Source: Anthonomus grandis grandis (taxonomy: Eukaryota > Arthropoda > Insecta > Coleoptera > Curculionidae). Taken from it: DNA of 64,000 bases. The stretch lies in contig NC_065556.1 in assembly GCF_022605725.1 (NCBI RefSeq), positions 29,805,140 through 29,869,139 on the forward strand, written 5' to 3'. Shown here one piece after another: positions 22,925-35,400 of the stretch (positions are counted from its first letter, which is position 1; each line of letters opens with the position of its first letter). The position numbers were made by a program, and so were the translations under genes. The notes below the pieces were generated by a model. The model ran no database searches. It was not told the DNA's origin and was given only the letters and a program-made list of their open reading frames with translations.

Positions 22925-23200
22925 TTGAAAGGGATTTACGCGTCTCTGGGGGTGGATTACCCGAAATCCCGGATTCAAATCCCAGCAGACTGGAAACCGA
23001 AACTGGAATAATAACGTGATGATCGCTCCTCCCCTCTCCCGCTGTAACCCGGATCGATACAATTTCTATCGTAGAGTAACTTCCGCGCTACTGACACCGG
23101 GAAATTGGCCCGTTAGGTCGGCTAAGAGGCCGGAATACGCCACCGGATGTACTCATAATAGGCTTCGCACCCGGTCCTTGCCTGATTTTACATTGTATCA
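22925..23200 (+). mobile_element. Probable tRNA-derived SINE
   Basis: A B-box-like GGATTCAAATCCC at about 22971 follows GTGGATTACCCGAAATCCC, and the next 200 bases are GC-rich and non-coding, unlike the AT-rich flanks. This is the usual arrangement of a tRNA-related SINE head and body. The A box is weak and no A-rich tail or target duplication is clear. Confidence 0.4.
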
Positions 23201-23257
23201 AGGGTTCAGAAATAGTACACGGTCAGGTTCATCGTGTTTTGTTAAAGCTAAGTATAC

Positions 23258-23760
23258 GAGTGAAACAGAACATAACCTAACTTATTTTTGTGATAAAAAA
23301 AGATGCCTTAATATTCTTTAATCCTTTTTTATTCTATTCTGGTCGGTTTTATACGCATTTTTAATGGAGTTGTAGACCTCTTAGATGCACAAAGTCATAC
23401 TGGCGAGCGTTTATAGCTATAACTTTAGGGAGATGGATAGACAAATGTGTGCGTGGAAGTGAAACAGAAGATAACCTAACTTATTTTTAGGGCAAATTGT
23501 GTTAGGGTGTTTAAAAAAAGATATCTTACCATTCCATATATTATATTAAATTAAAATTTATATCGTTAGTAACACCTGGAATCCTTTTTATTCTATTTGA
23601 GTCGGTTTGATACAAATTTTGCACAATAATTGTGTGGACCTCTTCTATGAAGTCAAACTGAATATAGGCAAATATATGGGTAGGAGTGAAACAGAAAATA
23701 ACCTAACTTTTTTTAAGCAAATTGCGCTAATAAACGTCAGGTGATTTTAGTTCCTCAAAC
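23258..23760 (+). repeat. Three degenerate copies of a ~200-230-bp repeat
   Basis: 'GAGTGAAACAGAACATAACC', 'gaagtgaaacagaagataacc' and 'ggagtgaaacagaaaataacc' start near 23258, 23456 and 23683. Each is followed by CTAACTT and a T-rich run, and a few dozen bases later the first two by 'attctat(t)...gtcggtttgatac'. Non-coding. Confidence 0.7.
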
Positions 23761-23897
23761 TAGAGGATCCTTTTTGAATAAACAACTAAGAGCTGAGGTA
23801 AGTCACATTTTTAATCATTGTTAATATACCAATCAAAATATGTAAAGCTGATCGTCCCTTTGGGACAATATTATCTAAAACTGTATTATACTGTAAA

Positions 23898-25919
23898 CAG
23901 TGGCGTATCCAGGATTCATTCCTGGGGGGGGCAATATGGTTTATCACCATTTAATATACAATATACTTACATATGTATGTATGTGTATGTTAGTTAATTT
24001 TTTTGGCCTATCATCGGAGATATGGTATTTATTCATCAGGAAGGGAGAAATAATTACCATGTTTTTGAAATGCTTTTATTAATTTAAAAGCTACAAAAAT
24101 AAAGAAAAATAAAAGATACTAATATAATATATGGATAGTAAAACAGGCACAAGGCTAACAAAAAATTATTCTAAAGTAACAAAAACAAATTGACTCCTAA
24201 AAAAACTAAACAAGATCAAAACTCAATTAGGTATCTATATAAAACACCAAATAAAACTAAATAACAATATCAAGTTTCCTCGATTTAAGCTGCATTTCGT
24301 TAAGTACTTCCTCGGCACTAACTGAGATTTCTAGATATACATACCGAAGACTAAAACCATTTAATCTGTCTTCACTTATTGTATTTCGTAAATAAGTCTT
24401 TAACAATTTAAGTGTAGAAAATTTTCTTTCAGGGGTTGCTGTGCTTACAGGTAAAGTACAAAAAATCTTTAACAGTATAAATATATTGGAATATGTCCAG
24501 ATCACACATTACTAGGGCATCGAGAGCGGATACTTTTCTGGTGCACAGGCTTCAAATTTTCTATACCAAAGTTTGAGTTCAGCAGAAACCATAGTAAATG
24601 AACAATTTTCTAAATCATTCTTATAAAAATTTACCAAATACTTAAGACTTTGAAGTTGATTATCAAGTTTCTTATTTACTGATGGAATCTCAGACAGTTA
24701 AATGATTGTAATATATCTTTATATTTAACAAATCTCTCTTCTAATTGTAATAAGACGCAATCTAAAAACGGAATAAATATTGATATTCTGAAATATTCTT
24801 CAGTTGTGTTAGTTTCAAAATTTGCCCTATTTTTTGTCTGCTAGTTATGCGTGGTTTTGTTATTTCTAAACCAAATAATTTGTTTATATTTTTTTTTGCC
24901 TCTGCAAAAATAGTTGCCAAACTATTATCTGCTTTATGACGTAAATCTTTAAGCTCTTTTAAGCAATCTTCAGCCAGTAATATTGCTTTGCCTAAATCAA
25001 TATTAACTGATTGCAGCAACTTTGATAACGGAGTGATAAATGCAAAAACATGTTCAATTACATAAAGAGTAATGGGGAATTCTGATGTACTTAAGGTCTT
25101 TAGTAACAACTTGCTACAAGTAGACTTTTCTTTGTCTGGCCACTCAGCTATTTCTTCTAAAGCCAATACCACAGAATTTAAAAGCTCTCTCAATACGCTT
25201 ACTGAATCTTGTCTTTGAACCCATCTAGTAGCACAAAGTTGTTTTAATCTGTCTCGTCTTGATCTCTCATTATCCGGCATTTCATTTACTTTTTTAGTTA
25301 AAATATTTTGACGTTTGGGAGTATTAAAAAAATTGTAAGCATTTTCAATAACACCCATGCAATTTCGTACAGCCTGGACAGAACATGCATCGGATATAGC
25401 AAGGTTAAGGGAGTGTGAGACGCAATGAACATATAAAGCTGTAGGATATTCCTTTCTTATAATAGCCTGTACCCCAGAAAACTGACCACTCATTGCCGCT
25501 GCCCCATCGTAACCCTGGCCTTTAAGATTATTTAAATCTAAACCCGTTTGTTAAATTTTCGATAATTGTTTTTGCTAAATTATGCCCAGTCGTTGAAGTT
25601 ACCGGAATAAATTGAAGAAAGGACTCTTTAATAGATAAATTATCGCATACGTACCAAAAGCAAAGAACAAACTGCTCTATTTTGACAATATCAGTTGTCT
25701 CATCAGCCAAGATTGCATAATATTTTGCAGATTTTACTTCTGCTATTATTTTTCGTAAAATATTTGTGTTACATGCATTTATTATTTCGTTTTGTATTGT
25801 ACTACTTAAATATGTTGCGTTATTAGCAGAACTCAATATATGTTTTTTATGTTGTTTCTCCCTAGCTTTTCTGGGGGGGGCAATTGCCCCCTTTGCCCCC
25901 CCCCCTGGATACGCCACTG
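23898..25919 (-). mobile_element. hAT (Tip100-type) DNA transposon with perfect 8-bp target duplication
   Basis: Both ends begin CAGTGGCGTATCCAGG and run into a G-rich stretch; CAGTGGCGTA is typical of Tip100-group hAT ends. The 8 bases ACTGTAAA occur immediately outside both ends (23890-23897 and 25920-25927), a perfect hAT target-site duplication, which fixes the element at 2022 bp. The transposase it contains is on the minus strand, lacks its N-terminal part and has frameshifts, so this is an internally shortened, dead copy. Confidence 0.93.
24257..25917 (-). pseudogene. hAT transposase, N-terminally truncated and frameshifted
   Basis: Order on the minus strand: KSAKYYAILADETTDIVKIE (first catalytic Asp), a frameshift at about 25530, GQGYDGAAAMSGQFSGVQ (second Asp), ALYVHCVSHSLNLAISD (the C..H motif of hAT proteins), LCATRWVQRQDSV (RW motif), then, after another shift near 24790, 'FIPFLDCVLLQLEERFVKYK', and finally the dimerisation domain LPVSTATPERKFSTLKLL with YLRNTISEDRLNGFSL. 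The DNA-binding N-terminal region expected of Tip100/ZMYM-related transposases is missing: the frame begins inside the TIR. At least two frameshifts. Confidence 0.9.
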
Positions 25920-25927
25920 ACTGTAAA

Positions 25928-26319
25928 CCACCATTGCTGGAATGTATTTACAGCAAAACAAACATATAAAAAGCAGAATAATATTATCAAAAGTTTACAT
26001 ACATGGGACATTTCAATTAAAACGAATTAATTACCGAAAAGCATGGGTGCACATAGCAGTCTCGTCGCTTATTGGCAGAGATTTCCCAAGTAAAAAGTCA
26101 ACATATAACCCCGGCTTTGGCAAACACTAATATAGACTTCATACTTCTCTGGGAAGGCAAATAAAACTTTAAAACTTGTTGAAAGGCGATCCGAGAGGAT
26201 GGAGGCGGCTCTATGGTTCTCCGTTACGAACGCTGATAATAAACTAAAGTCTCTGAAGCTTTGTTTGCTTTTAAAGTTTTCCCTATTTACCGGCCTAAAG
26301 CCTTTGCTGCTATTATGTG
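25928..26319. other. No gene seen
   Basis: Sequence immediately beyond the hAT target duplication. The minus-strand open frame 26069-26323 has no recognised features. Confidence 0.35.
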
Positions 26320-26815
26320 ACAACTGTCAAAATATATGTGTCATATGTCAAAGGTATGACATAAGGAATGCAACGTTGCCACACAAGCAACCAATGTAAT
26401 ATTAAAAATAAAATAAATAAATGAAAATTATATATATATAGGATATTTTCACACCGTAAAGAAAGTGTTTTTCTACTTTATCACTGAAAATTATGTTATT
26501 TATGTGTCTTTTAAACAAATGTCAAGTTTATCTGTCAAAGAGTTCTATGTGTCAAATGCCAAACGGATCCACTGACGTGAGTAATGCAATGCTGCCACAT
26601 AAGGTACACGTAATCACAATGAATTATTTATAAGATATTCTTACACCGTTAAGAAAATTAGTTTCTCTACTGTTTTCGCTGAAAATTATGTTGTGCATAT
26701 ATCTTTTACACATATTTCTGATTGAGATCTGACATCTTATCTGTCAAAGAATTCTATCTGTCAAATGTCAAACGAAGACGTAAGTAATACAACAGTGTCA
26801 CATAAGGCGCCACAT
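26320..26815 (+). repeat. ~210-bp tandem repeat, about 2.5 copies
   Basis: 'ATGTGTCATATGTCAAAGG', 'ATGTGTCAAATGCCAAACGG' and 'ATCTGTCAAATGTCAAACG' occur near 26335, 26548 and 26757. Each is followed by 'taaggaatgcaa..gccacac', 'gagtaatgcaatgctgccac' or 'taagtaatacaacagtgtcac'. Copies also share 'ctgaaaattatgtt'. Moderately diverged. Confidence 0.75.
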
Positions 26816-28165
26816 TTGAAATTATAAATTTTTAAACGAAAGCCGTTATTTTATAAACCCGTGTATAATAACGAAAACGAACGAGGAGGCAGAAGGAAAA
26901 CGGGCACATTAATATCGATAAAAGTCCCGAGTTCATCCCCGATTAAGCAAGCAAAAACGGTTCGAAAGCCGGTCTTTATTTGACCGACTGTCTCTCCGCT
27001 TGTCTATTAAGGGATCCATTTATCGGGAGCGCATCGTGATTCATAAGATACGAGGAATTCCCCCCCTCACTTGAAGCTCTTCGGTTCGTGACAACACAGA
27101 GATCACCCTAATAAGAGCGCGTCACGAAACGAGATAATTTTGCAGACGTAGATTCCCAGTTATTGGATTTTATTTTTTATAGAAATAATGGTCCAAAAAA
27201 AAAAGTGGTAAGAGAAGTGGGGACTCCACCGGACCGAGACGTCAAGTAACGCTGACCGGGAAACCGGAACAACAACTTAAGATGGTCTACGAATAAGGGT
27301 GTTTGATACAGCGGTAATAAAAAGGGGAAATTGCCCTTTTACATAAAAAGTAGCACTAACAATACATCACTTAAGTCTGACGTGCCCATTTGACTCTTTA
27401 TATTTCAAATATTTCACAGGGTGTCCCAGAACCGCACTCATTCATTTTGAATCCATATTTCGGTAATTGTGAGGTACATAATCTAGGCAAACCCAAGAAT
27501 GTCGCGTACAAAATGTATGCGAAAAAAACCAGCGGTAAGGGGAGAGTTATAATAAAATAGAAACCATTCGGGTATATATATATATGGGCTGCGAACCGGG
27601 CGTTTATCGATCCCTTCCCGAGTCTGCCTTATCGCTTTCTCACATGAATTACTTCATTACTGTTACCGTGACACTGTATTTGGTCATGAAATCATCGGTT
27701 TCTTTTATTTTCTGACTGCTGTATGCCTTGGGCCCCCCCAGGCGAACGGTGATTGATGACAGGCACGTTAGGGCGTAAAAATCTCGATCTTTTTATAATT
27801 GTACTACCAGTGAGTCTTGTAGTTCATAATATAGAGAAGAATCCAGACTTCAATCAAAATAAGGATTGTAAGCAGTAAATTGCACATTGAGATTTCACTT
27901 TATAAAGTCATTTTGTTCTATGCCACTTTGAAAAGTGATAGCACCAGATTGTCCAGGAAACATACTACCGAAGTTCTAGCAATGTTTTTTCTTTGAATTT
28001 TTTCCAGTAGGTAGTTGAGATTATTTTTTAATTCTTAAAGCTGATGTCCCTTAAAAAAACGAATTCAATATCAATTTATTGGTTCAATAAATTAATGGAA
28101 GTCACGAGAGGCTGTTGATTGCGTACCATCAAAGCGACTAACTATAATTCGACACCCACGTCGTT
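26816..28165. other. Unique GC-richer sequence, no open frame; possible regulatory island
   Basis: From about 26830 to 27770 the sequence is non-repetitive with many CpG dinucleotides and no frame open beyond chance. Short (TA)n at about 27571. It could contain enhancers or an unrecognised untranslated exon; nothing direct proves this. Confidence 0.35.
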
Positions 28166-28169
28166 TCTA

Positions 28170-29360
28170 ATGATTTTGTCTTAGTTTCGTTATTCTGAAT
28201 CCAACGAGACCATCCGCAAGGTCGTAGCTCTTCTAATAGCTGAGATATGGCATTTTTGATGCCCATTTTTAGCCTCAAAAACGGACGTCGAAAACGACTT
28301 TTTCAGGATTTTCAAAGTGCTCTCATTCCCTTAGTTCTGCTCGGATCCTGTTATAACCCGGTGTTTTCGTAATCTAGGTGACCCAAATAAGACGCTGGTA
28401 TACTTAGTTTGATTTCGAAAAAAATCAATTTTTGGTGAAAAAAATCGATACGGGGGGGTATACCCGAAAAATGAAAAAACCCAAACTTTGAAGGTCGATA
28501 TCTCGGCTTCTATGGGAGCTATCGGGAAAATTCCAACGGTTTTGTCTTAGTTTCGTCGTTCTGAATCCAACGAGACCATCCGCAAGGTCGTAGCTCTTCT
28601 AATAGCTGAGATATGGCATTTTTGATGCCCATTTTTAGCCTCAAAAACGGACGTCGAAAACGACTTTTTCAGGATTTTCAAAGTGCTCTCATTCCCTTAG
28701 TTCTGCTCGGATCCTGTTATAACCCGGTGTTTTCTTAATCTAGGTGATCAGAATAAGACGCTGGTATACTTAGTTTGATTTCGAAAAAAATCAATTTTTG
28801 GTGAAAAAAATCGATACGGGGGGGTATACCCGAAAAATGAAAAAACCCAAACTTTGAAGGTCGATATCTCGGCTTCTATGGGAGCTATCGGGAAAATTCC
28901 AACGGTTTTGTCTTAGCTTCGTCGTTCTGAATCCAACGAGACCATCCGCAAGGTCGTAGCTCTTCTAATAGCTGAGATATGGCATTTTTGATGCCCATTT
29001 TTGGCCTCAAAAACGGACGTCGAAAACGACTTTTTCAGGATTTTCAAAGTGCTCTCATTCCCTTAGTTCTGCTCGGATCCTGTTATAACCCGGTGTTTTC
29101 GTAATCTAGGTGACTCAAATAAGACGCTGGTATACTTAGTTTGATTTCGAAAAAAATCAATTTTTGGTGAAAAAAATCGATACGGGGGGGTATACCCGAA
29201 AAATGAAAAAACCCAAACTTTGAAGGTCGATATCTCGGCTTCTATGGGAGCTATCGGGAAAATTCCAACGGTTTTGTCTTAGTTTCGTTATTCTGAATCC
29301 AACGAGACCATCCGCAAGGTCGTAGCTCTTCTAATAGCCGAGATATGGCATTTTTGGACA
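28170..29360 (+). repeat. ~366-bp satellite, array 2 (about 3.2 units)
   Basis: TCGATACGGGGGGG begins at 28445, 28811 and 29177: exact 366-base spacing twice. Units contain 'GGCTTCTATGGGAGCTATCG', where array 1 has CTACTGGTCCGATCTGG, and 'TTTTTGATGCCCATTTTTAG' where array 1 has TTTTTGGAGCCCATTTTTGG. The units within the array are nearly identical to one another. Same orientation as array 1, 7.3 kb away. Confidence 0.95.
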
Positions 29361-29900
29361 ATACATCCCGTGATAAGACCCTTAAGTTGATTTTAGGTGA
29401 AAACGTGATTCAGGGTTAAAGATATAATTTTCTTAACAAATACCTAAATACTTTTGTAAATGATGATAAATAATGGAGTGCCACTTACCACCATTGAAAA
29501 CCAAAAAAAATCCCACAATTTTTTCAATTATATTCAAGGATGGTGATTGTGCCATCACCGTATATATGCAATGTTGCGATTTCACTATAAAAAATATCAC
29601 AACCCAGATTCGCGGTTTGCGAGACAGAAATGCGCGATGTGCGTTTTAATACGAGGCCAAACCACTACTACTGAAGACTTTAAATTATGTATTTTATCTG
29701 GTAGGTGTAAGGTGATGGTACTTTGGTTTTTACTATCATTATTAGCTCATATCATTAGCAGCGTTAAATATACAGAGTGTCGATTTCAAAACTTGGTAAA
29801 CTTAATTTTTTTTCTTCTAGCGTCAAAATTTGAGAGGGCCTAAAAGAAAAATACACTTGAGTATCGTTTGCGTACGTATGATGGTTACAATATTTAATAA
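29361..29900. other. No gene seen
   Basis: The plus-strand open frame 29547-29843 ends in hydrophobic residues but has no family resemblance or splice signals. Confidence 0.35.
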
Positions 29901-29901
29901 T

Positions 29902-30090
29902 TTAAAGAACTGAGAGATACATATTTAACATATAGAGCAATGGCCCAAGTATACTCCTTTGAGATACATATGCAATCACATCAATCCTGTCAGATACCAT
30001 ACTATCCAGGGCAACATGTTGTGTTCTATTAGTAAGAAACGAAGAAGTAAATTTAATGAATTCCGTCTGATATAATGTGTACATGTATAT
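29902..30090 (-). pseudogene. Small LINE reverse transcriptase remnant
   Basis: The minus-strand peptide contains FTSSFLTNRTQHVALDSMVS, then VSQRSILGPLLYMLNMYL, equivalent to the 'SYLxxRxQxVxL' and 'VPQGSILGPLLFxLY' blocks of CR1/jockey reverse transcriptases. Only about 60 residues remain. Confidence 0.7.
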
Positions 30091-30138
30091 ACTACATTTT
30101 ATCTTACACTAATAATTAGCTGCTTTTGCTTTATTAAT

Positions 30139-30278
30139 AAAATGTCAATCTTGTTTCAAGTGATGCATTTCACATAAATAGATATTTATGTTTTTGATTG
30201 TTTGTAATCAGAGAAACTAAGTGTGAGTTATCTCACCGATGCATGCATGCATCACTCTTGAAACAAGATTGCCATTTT
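30139..30278. mobile_element. Foldback element, ~140 bp
   Basis: AAAATGTCAATCTTGTTTC at 30139 continues as AAGTGATGCAT. Its inverted partner is 30247-30278 (ATGCATCACTCTTGAAACAA continuing as GATTGCCATTTT), with about three differences. The interior includes 'gcatgcatgcatc'. It looks like a small MITE. Confidence 0.7.
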
Positions 30279-30544
30279 ATTTTGTGGAAAAAACACTTCC
30301 TTTTAAGAAAGTATCTCAATTATTGATACTGCAGTGCTTGAACATCTCAAAGGATCTTGATTCTTAAAGGGTCATAGATGTTGATCAAACTTACCAGCAT
30401 GACACAAAAATACAATTTTCAGGAGACACCTAAACATGTTGCTTTTCGGATGGCCTAATCCTAAAGTGGGCGATTTGAACACTACATTTAAACGATGATC
30501 GTTAGCCGTCAAAACGTTAACGCAACGACTTTCCGATCGCGATA

Positions 30545-30900
30545 ATTATTATTATTATTATTATTATGCATTTTAGTGCATTAAATGTGCAACAATTGAG
30601 AGGTTGCACCGACGGTGCACTGCAGTATATTCATGACGAGGGCAGGATAACGACTGCCGCTCCCGCTCGTCAGGGATTTCCCCGGCGAAGTGGGCGGTTT
30701 CTCCCTGGGGCGGTATCGCGGTTGCGGCAGCGACCGCCCCCGGATCCTGCAGGAATAAAATTGTGCGTGTCGGGAGGGCATTTAGCGTCGTCGCAGGTCA
30801 TAATCGCGAAAGCGTCATCATCTTTTGCGGAAATTAATGGGTTTTTGAACATTATTTGTTTGGGCGGTACATCTTATTTTAATAAGCCGGAGATTATTTA
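30545..30900 (-). other. (ATT)n followed by a GC-rich exon-like block
   Basis: After an ATT microsatellite (30545-30566) the sequence at about 30590-30830 is GC-rich and unlike the flanks. The minus strand reads KDDDAFAIMTCDDAKCPPD, then 'THNFIPAGSGGGRCRNRD', which looks like protein, bounded upstream by a weak acceptor (AATTTCCGCAAAAG). A convincing donor was not found. It could be an exon of an unidentified gene or a GC-rich regulatory block. Confidence 0.3.
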
Positions 30901-32050
30901 AATTTACCGCCAAGTTAATACAAGTAAATCTGGACATATGGTTTATGGTAAACGTCAAAGTATGATTCGAAGTTTCCAGAGACGATAACCAGCCTTATTT
31001 TAAAGTTAGTACCTAATTAAAGCTCTCTCCACATGACAAATCATTATAGATTCGTTTGAGAAACGTCAAACTTTCAGAGGTGACTTTGAACTTCTAGTTT
31101 ATAATGGGTGCAATAAAGTCGAGTATATATGCATCGCTATAGTTTTGGGCTTATGTTTCTGCAAAAATTCTAATTTTGTAGATACGCATTTAGGAGACTT
31201 AGGAAAAACGAAGTCATTATAATGTAAGATTAAAGGAGTTATGAATACAAGGTTGGCTCCTTGGATTCTAATAGATGGCGACACATGTTTTAACTGTTGA
31301 CAGTGGCTGTCATTTTCTTTTACTTCACTACAAAATGGCGCCAATTTTTTACTTAAAAAATAAGTCCCTTAATGTAACGAAATCCAATACATATTTACTA
31401 GTTTCTAAATGAATGCTTCTAAACCATCAATATAAAATCCATTAACACAATTTGCCTCCCCCCTCCCCTCAGTTTAAACATGAAAAACAAAGAAAAACAT
31501 TAACCGGACGATGTTATCTAAACGACAAATAATGAAGCCAGTGTATAAGTTAACTTCGACCCAGTCGCGTCGTCCAAGATAATGGATGGAGCAATTTTCG
31601 TGACTGTACGGCTATTAACGTAATGTTCTAATGTACACCCGATTAATGCAGATTACTAAATGATAGGGTTGTCCCCCTTTCTAATAGACTAATGCAACAG
31701 GGATGTGACAAAGGCTAAAAATGGGGTGTGAAGCCCCGATTTACATTAGGATCGACCAGACGTGAAACCCTTTTTATGTATACTTTTATTGGGGGTGTTA
31801 GTTTGTATTGCAAAATACGACATTGTTTTAATATCATGCTGTCTTAGAACCCAAATATTATATTATTTTTAATTTAAATTACTAATAATAAGGAAATAAT
31901 TAAAAAAAAAAGAATGGTTTAATTATTGAAGGAATTCGTCGAGCGCCATCTAGGGGGGGCAAGGGTAAAACAGATAGATACTGTTAAAGGTTTCTGTATT
32001 ACAGGCTCTTATCTTGAGCCCCATCTAGGATGTAAATCGCAAAACTTTAA
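30901..32050. other. No gene seen
   Basis: Unique AT-rich DNA with a moderately GC-rich, non-repetitive part at about 31490-31780. No open frames of note. Confidence 0.35.
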
Positions 32051-32159
32051 TGTGTATGAAGTTAGCGTCCGATCGATCAGGTTGCCAGCGACCAATTTAT
32101 AGTCGGCGCTCCAGTTATTTAATTAAAATGATATCGGATCGGACGCTAGCTTCACACAC
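32051..32159. repeat. ~109-bp hairpin-forming inverted repeat upstream of Mob4
   Basis: Left arm 32051-32075 and right arm 32134-32159 both contain TAGCGTCCGATC or its complement and pair over about 24 bases with two or three mismatches. It could be a small MITE or a structured transcript; no target duplication was found. It ends about 240 bases before the Mob4 start codon. Confidence 0.6.
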
Positions 32160-32402
32160 TAAAATATTAAATAAAAATTAGAGTTTTCTCCTTTTAATTT
32201 TGGATTTAAAACAAGAAAACTTCTTTATCGATCCACGTAAAGTTTCATATTTTCCACGATAGATAGCGGCCCAAAAACTTATCAATACGCCCGTCCATGT
32301 CACTTGTGTTTTGACTTTTGTTTGACATCACATATCAAAAAAAGCCAACATTTCCGATTTATCAACATCCTTTTTCTTTCTTCATCTTCATCGAAATTAA
32401 AT

Positions 32403-35400
32403 ATGAAGATGGCCGACGGAGCAACAGTTTTGCGAAGAAATCGTCCTGGAACTAAAGCCAAGGTGAATCTCTCTGTTTTAATTCATTGGTTTAAGAAGGT
32501 GTTGGGCAAAGTATCCTATAATACTTCAAAGCCCTAATGTTATATTTGAACTATAACTGAATGAATTTATTTATTAAAGGACTTTTGCCGATGGCCCGAT
32601 GAACCTTTTGAAGAAATGGACAGTACTTTGGCGGTACAGCAGTACATTCAACAGCTGATTCGTAAAGATCCCACCAACATTGATCTTATTTTAAGAATTC
32701 CTGAAAATCATGACGAAGGAGTTTGGAAATATGAACATCTCAGGTAAATAACTGTTGAGTTCATTTATAGACATGTATTAACAAACTGAGTGCCAAACTT
32801 TCTTTCCTTCATAAAGTTTATCATTGGTTATAGTTTCATGATTGTGAGTTGGTCCAGAAGACCTTAATCAATTCAGTGATGTGCAATGAATAAACTTTTA
32901 TTGAAAAATAATCTTTTCTTTATCTAAAATTTAATTCTTCTTCATTATGTTAATAAGCTGCTGTTGAATAATTTCAAATAATTGTTCTAATTAAAATTTT
33001 TCTATCAATAGTTTTCAAATTGGATTAATTAGATACTAATATTAAATTCTGACCATAATGCTTTAAAAGTTGCTCTTTAACACACAATTAAATAACATAT
33101 TAACCTTAAGAAGAACCTTAAGCAAATTGTTGATGCATTTGGAACTTTCTTTCAAAGCATATATATTGAGTCAGACCCATCTAGTATTAATGTTGGTATT
33201 GAATCGAGCCAGACTATTAACAACTCTTATAATTTTTCGGAAGATGAAATTGTCACTGCCTTTAATAAACCAAAAAGTAAGTTGACCTCCGGTACTGATG
33301 GAGTACCAAGTCTTGTCGTTAAAGATTGTATTCGCGCTTTATCAGGGCCTATTGCCCACATATTTAATCTTATCTTGTCCTCAACAATATTTCCCGATAA
33401 ATGGAAGACTGCAAGAATATCCCTGATACTCAAAAAGGGACCGAAGAATGACATTCAAAATTACAGAGCTATATTGATCTTATGTAATTTCTCCAAACTT
33501 TTTGAAATAGTTCTTTATAATAGAATATATGCCCATGTCAAATTAGACATAGCACCTAATCAATTTGGTTTCATCAAAAATCGCTCCTGTACAGTAAACC
33601 TGGCTTGCCTAAATGAGTATCTGAGTCAGCATTTGGATAATAGAGGTCAGGTTGATGTAATATACCTTGATTTCTGCAATGCTTTTGACCAAATTGACCA
33701 CTTTGTACTTCTTCATAAGCTAACATTTTTTGGTTTTTCTACGGATTTAGTTGCTTTAATAAAATCTTACTTACGAGGTCGTAAACAGTTTGTTGAATAT
33801 GAAGCCTTTAAGTCTCCTATATATGAAGTGTGCTCGGGAGTTCTGTAAGGATCTAACTTGGGCCTGCATCTCTTTTTATTATTTATAAAAGATCTTGCCA
33901 ATTTACTGTCTTGTCAGAGTTTACTGTTTGCGGATGATATAAAATTGTTCACAAAAATAGATACTGAAGACGATTGTGAATTCCTTCAGGTAAATCTTAA
34001 CAAAGTAGGGAATTGGTGCAATGTCAATAGACTATATTTAAATGTTAATAAATGCTCTATTCTCTCATTTTCTAGAAAACTGTTGCCAATCAATTTTTAC
34101 TATAATGTTGTGTTGGCCAGAGTGGATGAGGAGATTGATCTGGGAATTACTTATGATGCAAAATTAAGTTTCGCTAAGCATATAGCAAAAATAGTTTCCC
34201 ACTCTGCCAAATTGTTGGGTTTTGTTTATCGAAACTGTCGGCACTTTGAAAATATTAATACTTTAAAACTACTTTTTTTCACTTACATACGCTCAAAAAT
34301 AGAATACGGATCTCTAATTTGGTGCCTGATAGATGATATTGAGCGCATTCAGCGCAAGTTTATGAAGTATCTCTGGTTTAGAGAGGAAGGTGTCTTGCCA
34401 GCCAGAGGTTTGGATAGTCAATTATACTTTAATTAATTTAATATTATACCCTTAGCAAAAAGAACAGAAATTCTTTCCATAAAATTCTTATATAACATTA
34501 TTCATAACAAGATTGACCAAAAGGTACCAAGAATAAACTCTAGGCGTTTTAGATTATTTTATGTAAGTCCCGCTAAGTAAGTCCAGCTATTAATATAATG
34601 TGTCAGAATTATATTAATAAGAATTTACATGAACGGTTCGATATTTTTGTTGACAGTTTAATGTCCATTATAGAAGGTATTAAGTAAATAGGTGATGCAG
34701 AGTCTTTCTAGTATGTATATAGATAGTCTGTTTAAGTGCATAGAATGTTAAGCATTTTGATTTTTCATTTTTATACTTATTTTGGTAAATTTTTTTTTTC
34801 CTTTTATTCTTTCCTGTAATTGGGTAACAAACCTGTTGGAAATAAATGCCTCTTTTTTTTTTTTTAAGAGATTATTAAAGAATTTCAATTAGTGATGTAA
34901 CCAAAAAAAAACAGAACGGTTTTTTTTTAAAAAAAACGTTTTTTATTGTAAAAAAAACGAAGCCTTCGGTTTTTTTTGTTTTAATTGTTTTTTTTTAAAT
35001 CTGGGTTTTTATGTCGGAACTGTTTACTTATTGCCAAAAATATTATAAAAGGTAGGTATAATATCAAATATTTATATATCAAAGTTAGTCTTATTTAGTT
35101 TCTTTATTTCTTAAATAATTTATTTAAACAAACAACCTATTATTAATTAAAAACATTTATTTTTATTCAAAGCCTTTAAATGAATCATCACTGGATTCGC
35201 TATCCATATCTTCAAGTTCTGAAGGTTCACCCTCTTCATTATTTATTTGTGAATCCGACTCTGCCTCAGAACTGGATATGATCATTGCTTCCAATTCAGA
35301 AACTACTGCAGGATTGATTGTTAAGCTAGAGCCAGCAGTAGGCTCTGAACTGGATGATTCCTCAAGTTGACTCATTAATTTTAGGTTATGCGCTACATAT

